Assembly (NCBI RefSeq): GCF_003797835.1
Contig: NZ_RKMF01000015.1
Span: 34,206 to 98,205 of the forward strand
Length of the DNA stretch: 64,000 bases
Direction of reading: 5' to 3'
Source: Kocuria soli
GTDB taxonomy: Bacteria > Actinomycetota > Actinomycetes > Actinomycetales > Micrococcaceae
Numbering within the stretch: position 1 is the stretch's first letter; each line of letters begins with the position of its first letter. Position numbers and translations under genes: made by a program. The notes beneath the pieces are model-generated. The model was not told the origin of the DNA and did no database searches. It saw only the letters and a list, made by a program, of their open reading frames with translations. Of the stretch, positions 37,884-45,966 are shown in pieces.

Positions 37884-37900
37884 GTTCAGTCGTACTGAAC
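37884..37900. promoter_or_regulatory. probable LysR-type binding site
   Basis: The perfect inverted repeat GTTCAGT-CGT-ACTGAAC lies 18 bp before the lysR start and just upstream of its -10 box (TACGCT). The T-N11-A-like symmetry and placement fit LysR autoregulation. It is also within range of the divergent small-protein gene. Confidence 0.65.
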
Positions 37901-37917
37901 TGTTTTACGCTGGCCGC

Positions 37918-38835
37918 ATGCTCGATCCTGTCAAACTGCGCGTGCTGCGTTCCGTCGTCGAAACCGGATCCATCCGGGCCAGCGCGGAGGCCCTGGGTTA
38001 CACCCCGTCGGCGGTCAGCCAGCACCTGGCGGCGCTTCGGCATCAGACCGGGTTGGAGCTGGTGGAACGTTCGGGCCGGGGTGTTGTAATCACTCCGGCC
38101 GCCAAGGCCCTGGCCGACCGGGCCGACCGGGCACTGGAGGCCCTGGCCGACGTCGAAAGACTGGCCCAAGAGTTGAAGTCGGGAAGGACCGGATCCTTGT
38201 CCCTTGCTTACGTGGGTTCCGTGGCGGCCACGTGGCTGCCACGCGTGGCGAGCGAGGTGCGCCAAGCGTTCCCGGATCTGGCGCTGACGCTGCAACTGCG
38301 GGACTGCACGCAAGGCGATGCGGCCTACCGCGGCGATGTCGCGATCGTCGACGCAACGGCGGGTGATTTCGGCCCGGAATGGGAATCGACCGACGTGCTC
38401 GAGGAGGGCTACGTGGCGCTGGTCGGTGCCACCCACCCACTGGCCGCGCGGGAACGTGTGGCGCTCGGCGAACTCGCGGACCTGCCCTGGGTGACCGACG
38501 ACCCACTCGATTCCGTGTGGTTCGGCGTGATCGCATCTGCCTGCAAGGCAGCGGGGTTCACACCGCACGTGGAGGTCAACCCGTCGGATTTCGAGGCGGT
38601 CCTGGGATTTCTCGCGGCCGGTGATCACGTGAGCGTGCAGCCATCGCTGGTGACCCAGCGCATCCGCGCCGATGTCGTGTCGATCCCCCTGGCAGGTGAC
38701 CGGCCACGCCGACGGATCCAGGTGCGGACGCGCCGCGCTGTGGCGCAGAACCCCGCGGCACGGTACGCGCTGGAATGCGTGCGAGCCGTGGCCGCCGATC
38801 ACGCGGACGTGGTGCCGGGTGTTCGGGTTCTGTGA
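37918..38835 (+). CDS. LysR-family transcriptional regulator
   Basis: A 305-residue regulator with a winged HTH at residues 1-60 (LRVLRSVVETGSIRASAEALGYTPSAVSQHLAAL) and a periplasmic-binding-like effector domain from about 90. TACGCT ends exactly 6 nt before ATG 37918, so the mRNA is probably leaderless; the frame is open upstream without other start signals. The target outside its own promoter cannot be told. Confidence 0.92.
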   Translation: MLDPVKLRVLRSVVETGSIRASAEALGYTPSAVSQHLAALRHQTGLELVERSGRGVVITPAAKALADRADRALEALADVERLAQELKSGRTGSLSLAYVGSVAATWLPRVASEVRQAFPDLALTLQLRDCTQGDAAYRGDVAIVDATAGDFGPEWESTDVLEEGYVALVGATHPLAARERVALGELADLPWVTDDPLDSVWFGVIASACKAAGFTPHVEVNPSDFEAVLGFLAAGDHVSVQPSLVTQRIRADVVSIPLAGDRPRRRIQVRTRRAVAQNPAARYALECVRAVAADHADVVPGVRVL

Positions 38836-38902
38836 GAGCGGACCTCACATTCGGTACGCCCCAGACGGTGTGCGTGTCGGCGCCCTGCAGCATACTGACC
38901 AT

Positions 38903-40414
38903 ATGACTTCACGCGTGCTCGTCACAGGATCCACCGGTTACGTGGGCGGGCGCCTGGTGCCCCGACTCCTCAAAGCGGGCTACACGGTCCGGGTGCTGGT
39001 CCGCTCGCCGCAGCGGCTCTCGGGAGTGCCCTGGCACGATCAGGTGGAGATCGTGCAGGGGGACCTCGGAGATGCCGAGTCCGTTGAACGGGCTTGTCAG
39101 GACGTGGAGACCATCTACTACCTGGTGCATTCGATGTCCTCCGGTGCCGCCTTCGAACAGACCGAAAGCGACATGGCCCGAACCGTCGCCGCCGCCACCG
39201 CTCGTGCGGGGGTGCAACGCATCGTCTATCTGGGTGGTCTGCACCCGGAAGGCGTGAAGCTCTCGCAGCACATGCGCTCGCGGACCGCCGTCGGGGACAT
39301 CCTGCTGCAGGGTGAGGTCCCCGCGGTCGTGTTCGAGGCGGGTGTGGTCATCGGGTCCGGATCAGCGTCGTTCGAGATGATCCGGCACCTCACGGAGAAC
39401 CTTCCCGTGATGCCCGCCCCCAGTTGGGTGCTGCGCAAGATCGAGTCGATCGCAGTCCGGGACTTGTTGCACTACCTGGTGCATGCGCCGGAGCTGCCCG
39501 CCGGTCTCAATCGCCGGTTCGGTCTTGGTTCCCGCGAGGTCCTGACGTACGGGGCCATCATGTACGGCTACGCACACGAGGCCCACCTGAATCAGCGTTA
39601 CATCTACGCCCTGCCCATTCCTGCGCCCACACTGGCCGGGTGGTGGGTTGCCCTGACCACCCCCATCCCTCACCCTTTGGCCGTGCCTCTGGTTCAGTCC
39701 CTGCAGCACGACGCGGTGACCACCGAGCACGACATCGACGGCTACATCCCCCCGCCTGAAGGTGGTTTGACCGGTTATCGCCGGTCCGTCCAACTGGCCT
39801 TGGGCAAGATCGCCGCGGAAGACGTGGAGACCACGTGGGCCAGCGCGGCCAACACACCGCCGTCGGACCCGTTGCCCTCCGACCCCGACTGGTCCGGGCG
39901 CGCGACCTATGTGGATGAGCGTCACCGTTGGGGTGCAGCCTCCCCGGACGCCGTGTGGGAGGTCATTCAGTCCGTGGGTGCCGACAACGGCTGGTACTCC
40001 TGGGGGCTCGCGTGGTCGGTGCGCGGGGTCATGGACAAACTGGCGGGCGGGGTGGGCCTGACCCGCGGCCGCCGCCACCGGCAGCGACTGGCCGTGGGCG
40101 ATGCCGTCGACTGGTGGCGGGTCGAAGCCATCACGAACACCGACGACGGCGGGCGGACCCTGCTGTTGCACGCCGAGATGAAGGCCCCGGGACAGGCCTG
40201 GTTGGAAATGTCAGCGGTCCCCAAGGACGGTGGCACGGAGTACCGACAGCGGGCCATTTACTTCCCGCGCGGGATCCTGGGCAAGGCCTACTGGTGGGGG
40301 GTCTACCCCTTCCACGGATTCATCTTCCCGTCCATGGCGCGCAACATCTTGGCCGCGGCCGAGCGCAAATCCACCGGGACGGGCCAGGTCAGCGGCCCGA
40401 CCGATGCTTCATGA
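38903..40414 (+). CDS. SDR-family NAD(P)-binding protein with DUF2867 domain
   Basis: A 503-residue two-domain protein. Residues 1-210 form an atypical short-chain dehydrogenase fold (VLVTGSTGYVGGRLVPRL at 5-22). Residues about 330-490 match DUF2867 (RWGAASPDAVWEVIQSVG... FPRGILGKAYWWGVYPFHGFIFPSM). The combination is common in actinobacteria and of unknown activity. CATACT ends 6 nt before the ATG. The 3' end overlaps the convergent photolyase gene by 26 bp. Confidence 0.88.
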   Translation: MTSRVLVTGSTGYVGGRLVPRLLKAGYTVRVLVRSPQRLSGVPWHDQVEIVQGDLGDAESVERACQDVETIYYLVHSMSSGAAFEQTESDMARTVAAATARAGVQRIVYLGGLHPEGVKLSQHMRSRTAVGDILLQGEVPAVVFEAGVVIGSGSASFEMIRHLTENLPVMPAPSWVLRKIESIAVRDLLHYLVHAPELPAGLNRRFGLGSREVLTYGAIMYGYAHEAHLNQRYIYALPIPAPTLAGWWVALTTPIPHPLAVPLVQSLQHDAVTTEHDIDGYIPPPEGGLTGYRRSVQLALGKIAAEDVETTWASAANTPPSDPLPSDPDWSGRATYVDERHRWGAASPDAVWEVIQSVGADNGWYSWGLAWSVRGVMDKLAGGVGLTRGRRHRQRLAVGDAVDWWRVEAITNTDDGGRTLLLHAEMKAPGQAWLEMSAVPKDGGTEYRQRAIYFPRGILGKAYWWGVYPFHGFIFPSMARNILAAAERKSTGTGQVSGPTDAS

Positions 40415-41882
40415 CGTCGTAGGCGTCCAGCGCCTGCCGGCGGGATTCTTTGAGGTCCACCATGGGCTCTTCCTCGGGCTGTGAGCCCAGCCATTCGCGC
40501 ACATACGCGTCCTGGGGGTCGAACCGCTCGCGCTGGGTCTGGGGGTTGAAGACCCGGAAGTACGGTGCGGCATCGGCCCCGCAGCCGGCCACCCACTGCC
40601 AGGAGACGGCGTTGTTCGCCTCGTCCGCGTCCACCAGGGTGTCCCAGAACCACTGTTCGCCGTGCCACCAGGGTTGCAGGAGGTTCTTGGTCAGGAAGCT
40701 GGCCGTGACCATGCGGACCCGGTTGTGCATCCAGCCTGTTTGCCACAGCTGGCGCATTCCCGCGTCCACCAGGGGAACACCGGTGCGCCCGCGTTGCCAG
40801 GCGCGCAGGGCGTCGTCGTCGGGTTCGTAGGGGAAGACCTCGAACTCCGGGCGCATGGGGCGGCTCTCGACTCCGGGGTGGTGGTAGGTCAGGTGCCACG
40901 CAAACTCGCGCCAGTAGAGCTGGCGGACCCAGGCTTCACGGTCGTCGTCAGGAAGATGGGGGTCCTGGGCGACCGCTTGGAGCAGCTGGCGCGGGGAGAG
41001 CTCACCATGGCGCAACCGCGGGGACAGCCTGGTGGTGCCGTGCCGATCGGCGGGAAGGTCACGGGTGTCGGTGTACCCGTCGACGGCGTGGCTCAGGTTA
41101 CCCAGCTCATCCAGCGCGGCAGCGCAGCCCGGGGTCCAGTGCCGGGCCACTGTGTCCGCCCACCATCGGGGTGTGCGGGCCGCAGCCGATTCGCCCTGGC
41201 CTGTGCCGGTGCCGTCCAGGAGGCCGAGGGCATCCAGGTCCTTGACGACGCCGGCGTCACACAATCCGTCGATACGAGGGTAGAGGTCGTGCCGCGGTGT
41301 CTGTAGTTGTGGGGCGAGCAGCGCCTCGCCCGTTGGGAATTCGCGGGCCGCCTTCCAGAAGGGTGTGAAGACTTTGTAGTGCTCGTTGGCACCGGTGCTC
41401 ACCTGCCAGGGTTCGACAAGCAAGGAACCCGGATGGCTGTGCACGGTCATCCCGTCCCGGTGCAGTGCGGCCTTGATCCGCGCGTCCAGCTCGCGCGACG
41501 CCGGTGCGTAGCGGCGCGACCAGCGCACTGTGTCAGCACCCAGTCCTCGTGCAATCTGGGGCAGGACATCAGCCGCCCGCCCCGCGGCGAACAGCAGGGG
41601 AATGCCGAGCGCCTCAAGCTCTCCGTGCAGCACCTCGAGCGAACGATGGGCCCACCACCGCGCCGCACCTCCTAGCGGCCGTGGCCCCAGGCCGTCGTCG
41701 TCGCGCTCCTCACGGATCCACACCGCGACCACCGGCCCGTCGCCACGCGCGGCGGTCAGTGCGGGGTGATCAGTGATCCGCAGATCGTCACGGAACCACA
41801 CCAACGTGACGGGCTGGTCTGGGGCACCTACGGTTTCGGGCGATGTGGCCTTGCGACTCGGGCCGTGCGGTGGGTGTGCCAT
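40389..41882 (-). CDS. phrB: deoxyribodipyrimidine photolyase, class I
   Basis: A 497-residue photolyase/cryptochrome protein. The N-terminal antenna-binding alpha/beta domain starts VTLVWFRDDLRITDHPAL. The FAD domain contains WVRQLYWREFAWHLTYH, WMHNRVRMVTASFLTKNLL and NNAVSWQWVAGCGADAAPYFRVFNP. It repairs cyclobutane pyrimidine dimers using light. CAAGAT ends 6 nt before the ATG. The tryptophans of the electron-transfer region are present by inspection. Confidence 0.93.
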   Translation of the reverse strand: MAHPPHGPSRKATSPETVGAPDQPVTLVWFRDDLRITDHPALTAARGDGPVVAVWIREERDDDGLGPRPLGGAARWWAHRSLEVLHGELEALGIPLLFAAGRAADVLPQIARGLGADTVRWSRRYAPASRELDARIKAALHRDGMTVHSHPGSLLVEPWQVSTGANEHYKVFTPFWKAAREFPTGEALLAPQLQTPRHDLYPRIDGLCDAGVVKDLDALGLLDGTGTGQGESAAARTPRWWADTVARHWTPGCAAALDELGNLSHAVDGYTDTRDLPADRHGTTRLSPRLRHGELSPRQLLQAVAQDPHLPDDDREAWVRQLYWREFAWHLTYHHPGVESRPMRPEFEVFPYEPDDDALRAWQRGRTGVPLVDAGMRQLWQTGWMHNRVRMVTASFLTKNLLQPWWHGEQWFWDTLVDADEANNAVSWQWVAGCGADAAPYFRVFNPQTQRERFDPQDAYVREWLGSQPEEEPMVDLKESRRQALDAYDVMKHRSGR

Positions 41883-41936
41883 GGGGTCATCTTGGCACTC
41901 TGGTCAGACGGGCGGCGGTGACGACAAGCGGGAAAG

Positions 41937-42914
41937 CTAAAGACGGCGTTTGATCGTTGCGAAAGCGTCGGCAAGCTCGGGCGGGGTGATGTCTGCCAGG
42001 TTGCTGTCGAAGGTGATGAAGAGCCCCGCAATCCCGACCCAGGACCAGCCTCCGATGGTGAGGCGGCAGTGCTTCGGATCGACGGGTGTCACCACGGACC
42101 CTCCGGGCGCCCACCGGGCGACGAGGTCTGCGGGCAGATCCAGGGTTGCGGTCCCGACGCATTGCCATTGCCCCGGAGTGTCGCCCCTGTCTGGGTTCTG
42201 CACGACGAGTCGCGCCAGATCATCGGACCCAAGAGGGTGCGGAGTGAAGGAACGGCCCACGGCGGCCTTCGGCCTGATGCGATCAACACGGTAGGTGGCC
42301 CAGGTGGCAGCGACAGGTTCTCGGGCGATGAGGTACCAACGCCCGGCCCACACCACCAGGTGATGAGGTTCGATTTCTGCGGGAGGGCGAAATCCCGGAT
42401 CCGCAGGTGCCAGGAAGTGACCGTCCGGTTCCGCGTAGTCGAAGCGAAGCGTGTGGTTGGTGCGGATCGCGGACCCAACGGCCTGGAGGGTGGCGACGTC
42501 GACGGGCGGGGCAGCGAAGTCCCAGTAGTTGCGCAAGCTCGTGACCTGGAACGCTTCACTTGCAGCTCTCAGACGCGCGGGCATCACCTGACGGAGTGTG
42601 GTCAGTGCACGCCCCACAGCGTCGTCGATGCCCGTGACCGTGGCTGGAGCGGTCTGAAGTGCGAGGGCAATGGCGATGGCCTGGTCGTCGTCGAGAACGA
42701 GAGGCGGAAGCTTGCCTGCGGTGCCGAGTCGGTAGCCTCCTCCCGGGCCTTTGAGCGTTTCCACGGGATACCCGAGCTCGCGCAGGGTTTCGATGTCACG
42801 CCGCAGGGTTCGCGCTGAGACCCCTAGTCGCTGCGCGAGGTCATGCCCAGCCCACTCGAGGCGTGCCCCGAGGAGCGACAGCAGCCGCAGAGTGCGGGCA
42901 GAGGTATCAGCCAT
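41937..42914 (-). CDS. YafY-type HTH/WYL regulator
   Basis: A 325-residue regulator with an HTH_11 domain (residues 5-60, DLAQRLGVSARTLRRDIETLRELGYPV) and a WYL domain with the run AGRWYLIARE near residue 195 and a C-terminal extension. WYL proteins sense small ligands or nucleic acids. CATGCT ends 6 nt before the ATG. It is divergent from the MFS exporter gene (61-bp gap) and probably controls it. Confidence 0.9.
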   Translation of the reverse strand: MADTSARTLRLLSLLGARLEWAGHDLAQRLGVSARTLRRDIETLRELGYPVETLKGPGGGYRLGTAGKLPPLVLDDDQAIAIALALQTAPATVTGIDDAVGRALTTLRQVMPARLRAASEAFQVTSLRNYWDFAAPPVDVATLQAVGSAIRTNHTLRFDYAEPDGHFLAPADPGFRPPAEIEPHHLVVWAGRWYLIAREPVAATWATYRVDRIRPKAAVGRSFTPHPLGSDDLARLVVQNPDRGDTPGQWQCVGTATLDLPADLVARWAPGGSVVTPVDPKHCRLTIGGWSWVGIAGLFITFDSNLADITPPELADAFATIKRRL

Positions 42915-42975
42915 GACTTCAGCATGCAGGAAGAAGCGGCCAGTCGATGTCCCGTACCCAAGTCACCGTTGCCTC

Positions 42976-44493
42976 ATGACTTCACCTCAGCAGAACTCCC
43001 CGACACCGCCGAACACCGCCGTGAGCTCCGACAGCCCGTACCCGAGCGAGGCCGGACAGGTGCAAGGCCGAACGGCGTCCCTGGCGCTACTTGTCATCCT
43101 CTTCGCCTCGTTCATGGATCTGGTTGACGTCACCATCGTCACGGTTGCGGCCCCACACATCGCTGCGGACCTGGAGGCCTCACCGGCCCAGTTGCAGTGG
43201 ACATTGGCGGCCTACACGCTGGCCCTGGGATCGGGCCTGATCACGGGAGGGCGAGTCGGTGACAGCTATGGGCGTCGTCGGGTCTTTCTGGTCTCGCTGA
43301 CGTGCTTCGCCATCGCCTCCGCGGCCTGTGCTCTGGCCCCGAGTGCTGGTGCGCTCATTGCGGTCCGGGCGGTCCAAGGCCTGGCCGGCGGGTTCATGGT
43401 TCCCCAGGTTTTCGGCATCATCCGCTCGTCTTTCGAGCCCCGCTCGATGGCCAAGGCTTTTGGCGCTTTCGGTGCCGTACAAGGCCTGGCTGCCGTCGCA
43501 GGGCCGTTGCTGGGTGGTGCGCTCGTCGATGCCGATCTGTGGGGGCTGGGATGGCGGACCATTTTCTGGATCAATGTCCCCACCGCAATCATCGCGTTGA
43601 TTCTGGGTGTCCGTGTGCTACCCGAGTCCCATGCGCCGATCCGAAGACGCCTCGATGTCATCGGTGCCGTCATGGCGTCGGTCGGAGTGTTTCTGGTCCT
43701 TCTGCCGCTGGTGCAGGGCAGGGATTGGGGATGGCCGGGATGGGGGTGGGCACTGCTCGCCGTCGGTGTGCTGGTGCTGGTCGGGTTCCTCGGTTACGAA
43801 CACGCACTGACGCGCAAGGGCGCTGAACCCGTCTTGGACCCTGCGTTACTGCGCTTGCGCCCATTCACGGCCGGGCTGTCCGCATCGGTGCTGTTCTTCG
43901 GGGGCCTCGCGTCGTTCTTCCTCGTGCTATCGATCTACCTTCAGGCCGGTACCGGGAGGTCAGCTTGGGAGACCGGGCTGGTGATGCTCCCCTACGCCAT
44001 CGGTTCGATGCTGACGTCCGGAGCCGGCGTGGCCTTTGCCCCCAAGGCTGGGCGGGCCCTCCTCGTGACCGGTGCGTTGATGCTGGCCGCATCACAGGCG
44101 CTGCTGTGGTGGCTGGTTCGCGACGGCGCCACACCCGGATATTGGTCTCTGGCTGGGGTTCTGTTCATTGGTGGTCTCGGACTGGGACTCGGCGCACCGA
44201 TTCTGGTGAACGTTGTCCTTGCCGGTGTTCCCGGCCGCGCAGCGGGTGCCGCGGGCGGCGTGTTTTCCACGGTCAATCAGATCGGCGGGGCTGTTGGCGT
44301 GGCCTTCCTTGGAACCATCTTCTTCAGTGCGCTCACATCTACGGGCACGGCAACGGCGGCAGGATCGACGACGCCGGGCGAACTCTTCGGGAATGCCCTG
44401 GCCCACGTGATGCCCTGGCAAGTGGGCACCTACGTGCTGGCCGCCGTCGCCATGCTTGCCTTGCCCAAAGCCGCCGCAGCCGGGGCGCATTGA
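42976..44493 (+). CDS. MFS drug-export transporter (DHA2, EmrB/QacA-like)
   Basis: A 505-residue transporter with 14 helices. Motif A-like GGRVGDSYGRRRVFL follows helix 2, and LVDVTIVTVAAPHIAADL is the typical DHA2 helix 1. It exports hydrophobic or cationic compounds with protons. ATG 42976 begins a short polar tail; the open frame continues upstream into the divergent regulator gene. It is followed by a hairpin at 44517-44541. Confidence 0.9.
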   Translation: MTSPQQNSPTPPNTAVSSDSPYPSEAGQVQGRTASLALLVILFASFMDLVDVTIVTVAAPHIAADLEASPAQLQWTLAAYTLALGSGLITGGRVGDSYGRRRVFLVSLTCFAIASAACALAPSAGALIAVRAVQGLAGGFMVPQVFGIIRSSFEPRSMAKAFGAFGAVQGLAAVAGPLLGGALVDADLWGLGWRTIFWINVPTAIIALILGVRVLPESHAPIRRRLDVIGAVMASVGVFLVLLPLVQGRDWGWPGWGWALLAVGVLVLVGFLGYEHALTRKGAEPVLDPALLRLRPFTAGLSASVLFFGGLASFFLVLSIYLQAGTGRSAWETGLVMLPYAIGSMLTSGAGVAFAPKAGRALLVTGALMLAASQALLWWLVRDGATPGYWSLAGVLFIGGLGLGLGAPILVNVVLAGVPGRAAGAAGGVFSTVNQIGGAVGVAFLGTIFFSALTSTGTATAAGSTTPGELFGNALAHVMPWQVGTYVLAAVAMLALPKAAAAGAH

Positions 44494-44516
44494 GCGGATT
44501 TCAGCGGTCCTGAGTT

Positions 44517-44541
44517 CGGGCCGTGTTCCGAATCCGGCCCG
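44517..44541 (+). terminator. hairpin after MFS exporter
   Basis: Inverted repeat CGGGCCG / CGGCCCG with an 11-nt loop, 24 bp after the stop and just before the IS3-family element. There is no clear T-tract. Confidence 0.45.
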
Positions 44542-44616
44542 TGTCACCGGCGCCAGAAGAAACAGTGGGTCATGCCGCTGGGGGCCCTACCCCCGGAACT
44601 TGGACACAGGGTGTGA

Positions 44617-45513
44617 TTACGCGGCGGTCGGCAGTGTAGCGGCCCGGCGGGCCTCGTAGGTGGACGGGGACAGGTAGCCGCACCAGGTGTGACGGCGGCG
44701 GGTGTTGTAGCGGACGAGCCACCTGAAGACCTGCCGGCGGCAGGTCAGCTCGTCTGTCCAGCATGCGGCGTCCTGAAGGACCTCGCGCTTCATGGTGGCG
44801 TTGAACGACTCCGCGAGCGCGTTGTCGGCGGACGATCCGATGCCGCCCATGGATTGGGTGACACCGAGCTTCCTGCACAGCTTGGCGTAGGCCTTGGAGC
44901 AGTAGACCGACCCGTGGTCGCTGTGGAAGATCGCGCCCTTGAGGCTGCCCCGGGTCGCGGCCGCTGCGTTGAGGGCGTCCTCCACGAGCTCGGTGCGCAT
45001 GTGGTCGGCGATCGCCCAGCCGGCGAGCCGACGTGAGTAGCAGTCGATCACGGTCGCCAGGTACAGGTTCGTCCCGTCGGCCAACGGCAGGTAGGTGATG
45101 TCCCCGACGTAGCGCCGGTTCGGGCGCTCGGCGGTGAAGTCCCGCTTGAGCAGATCCAAATACTTCTGCTCCGACGGCTCGGGGATCGTGGTCCGCACCC
45201 GCCGCTTCTTCGCGTAGCCACGGATGCCCTCGAGCCGCATCACCCTGGCCACGCGCTTGTGGTTCACGCGCTCACCGGCAGGGGCGTTGTCGTTGAGCTC
45301 GGCGGTGATCCGCGGCGCCCCCTGGGTGTCGTCCTCGGCATGAACGGCCCTGATCCGCGTCGCGAGCTCAGCATCTGCCCGGGCGCGCTCTGCGCGAGCG
45401 GGGGCGGCGTTGAGCCAGGCGTAGTAGGACGAGCGCTCGATCTCGACGAGCGCGCACAGTCGCTTCACCTCGAAGGTGGCGGAGTTGTCGGCGACGAACT
45501 GGAAGCGACTCAC
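44617..45513 (-). CDS. IS3-family transposase OrfB
   Basis: A 298-residue integrase-core protein. The catalytic triad is readable: Asp in VGDITYLPL, Asp in FHSDHGSVY and Glu in LAESFNATMKRE. The N-terminal HTH_21-like part contains IERSSYYAWLNAAP. It overlaps orfA by 4 bp. The frame is intact, so the element may be active. Confidence 0.93.
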   Translation of the reverse strand: MSRFQFVADNSATFEVKRLCALVEIERSSYYAWLNAAPARAERARADAELATRIRAVHAEDDTQGAPRITAELNDNAPAGERVNHKRVARVMRLEGIRGYAKKRRVRTTIPEPSEQKYLDLLKRDFTAERPNRRYVGDITYLPLADGTNLYLATVIDCYSRRLAGWAIADHMRTELVEDALNAAAATRGSLKGAIFHSDHGSVYCSKAYAKLCRKLGVTQSMGGIGSSADNALAESFNATMKREVLQDAACWTDELTCRRQVFRWLVRYNTRRRHTWCGYLSPSTYEARRAATLPTAA

Positions 45514-45878
45514 CAGCGCGTCTCCCCGGCGAAATACTTGGCCGCCCGCTGGAGAATCTCCCGCTCGGTGGTGAGCTTGGTCCTCTCGGCACGTAGCGCC
45601 GCGTTCCCGGCCTCGAGTCGGGCGATCCTCTGCTCGGGCGCCTCACCCTCGGGTACCGCGGGGCTCGGCCCTGGAGGCTTGGACTGCAACGGGCTGGAGG
45701 TCAGCGTTCCGTCGGCGGCGGTCTTCTTGCCGGTCCCGTAGACCTCGAGCCAGCCCCGCAGCGTGCCGCGCACGATGCCGAGGTCCTCGGCGATGCCGCG
45801 GACCGTGGCGCCCGGGGTGGACTCGTACAAGTCGACGGCCTGACGACGAAACTCCTCGGAGTAGTTCTTCCTGGCCAT
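45510..45878 (-). CDS. IS3-family transposase OrfA
   Basis: A 122-residue DNA-binding protein with HTH (YSEEFRRQAVDLYESTPGATVRGIAEDLGIVRGTLRGWL) and a C-terminal leucine-zipper-like helix (ARLEAGNAALRAERTKLTTEREILQRAAKYF). MARKNY at 45878 is the typical start. Its stop overlaps the orfB start (ATGA), suggesting coupling or frameshifting to make OrfAB. Confidence 0.9.
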   Translation of the reverse strand: MARKNYSEEFRRQAVDLYESTPGATVRGIAEDLGIVRGTLRGWLEVYGTGKKTAADGTLTSSPLQSKPPGPSPAVPEGEAPEQRIARLEAGNAALRAERTKLTTEREILQRAAKYFAGETRW

Positions 45879-45966
45879 GGTTCTCGGATCATCTCGCTTC
45901 CCCAGCACCACGTGCTGGATTCAGCGTGTCCAAGAACCGGGGTCAGGCCCCGTACCCGGGTGACCC

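Larger units (their letters stand above)
44580..45951 (-). mobile_element. IS3-family insertion sequence
   Basis: About 1.37 kb with two overlapping transposase frames. The ends are imperfect inverted repeats: left CCCCGGAACTTGGACAC, right (complement) CCCCGGTTCTTGGACAC, 15 of 17 matching, with further GC-rich similarity outward (GGGCCCTAC against GGGCCTGA). No obvious target duplication could be read. The right end lies only 16 bp beyond the dnaE2 stop. Confidence 0.85.
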
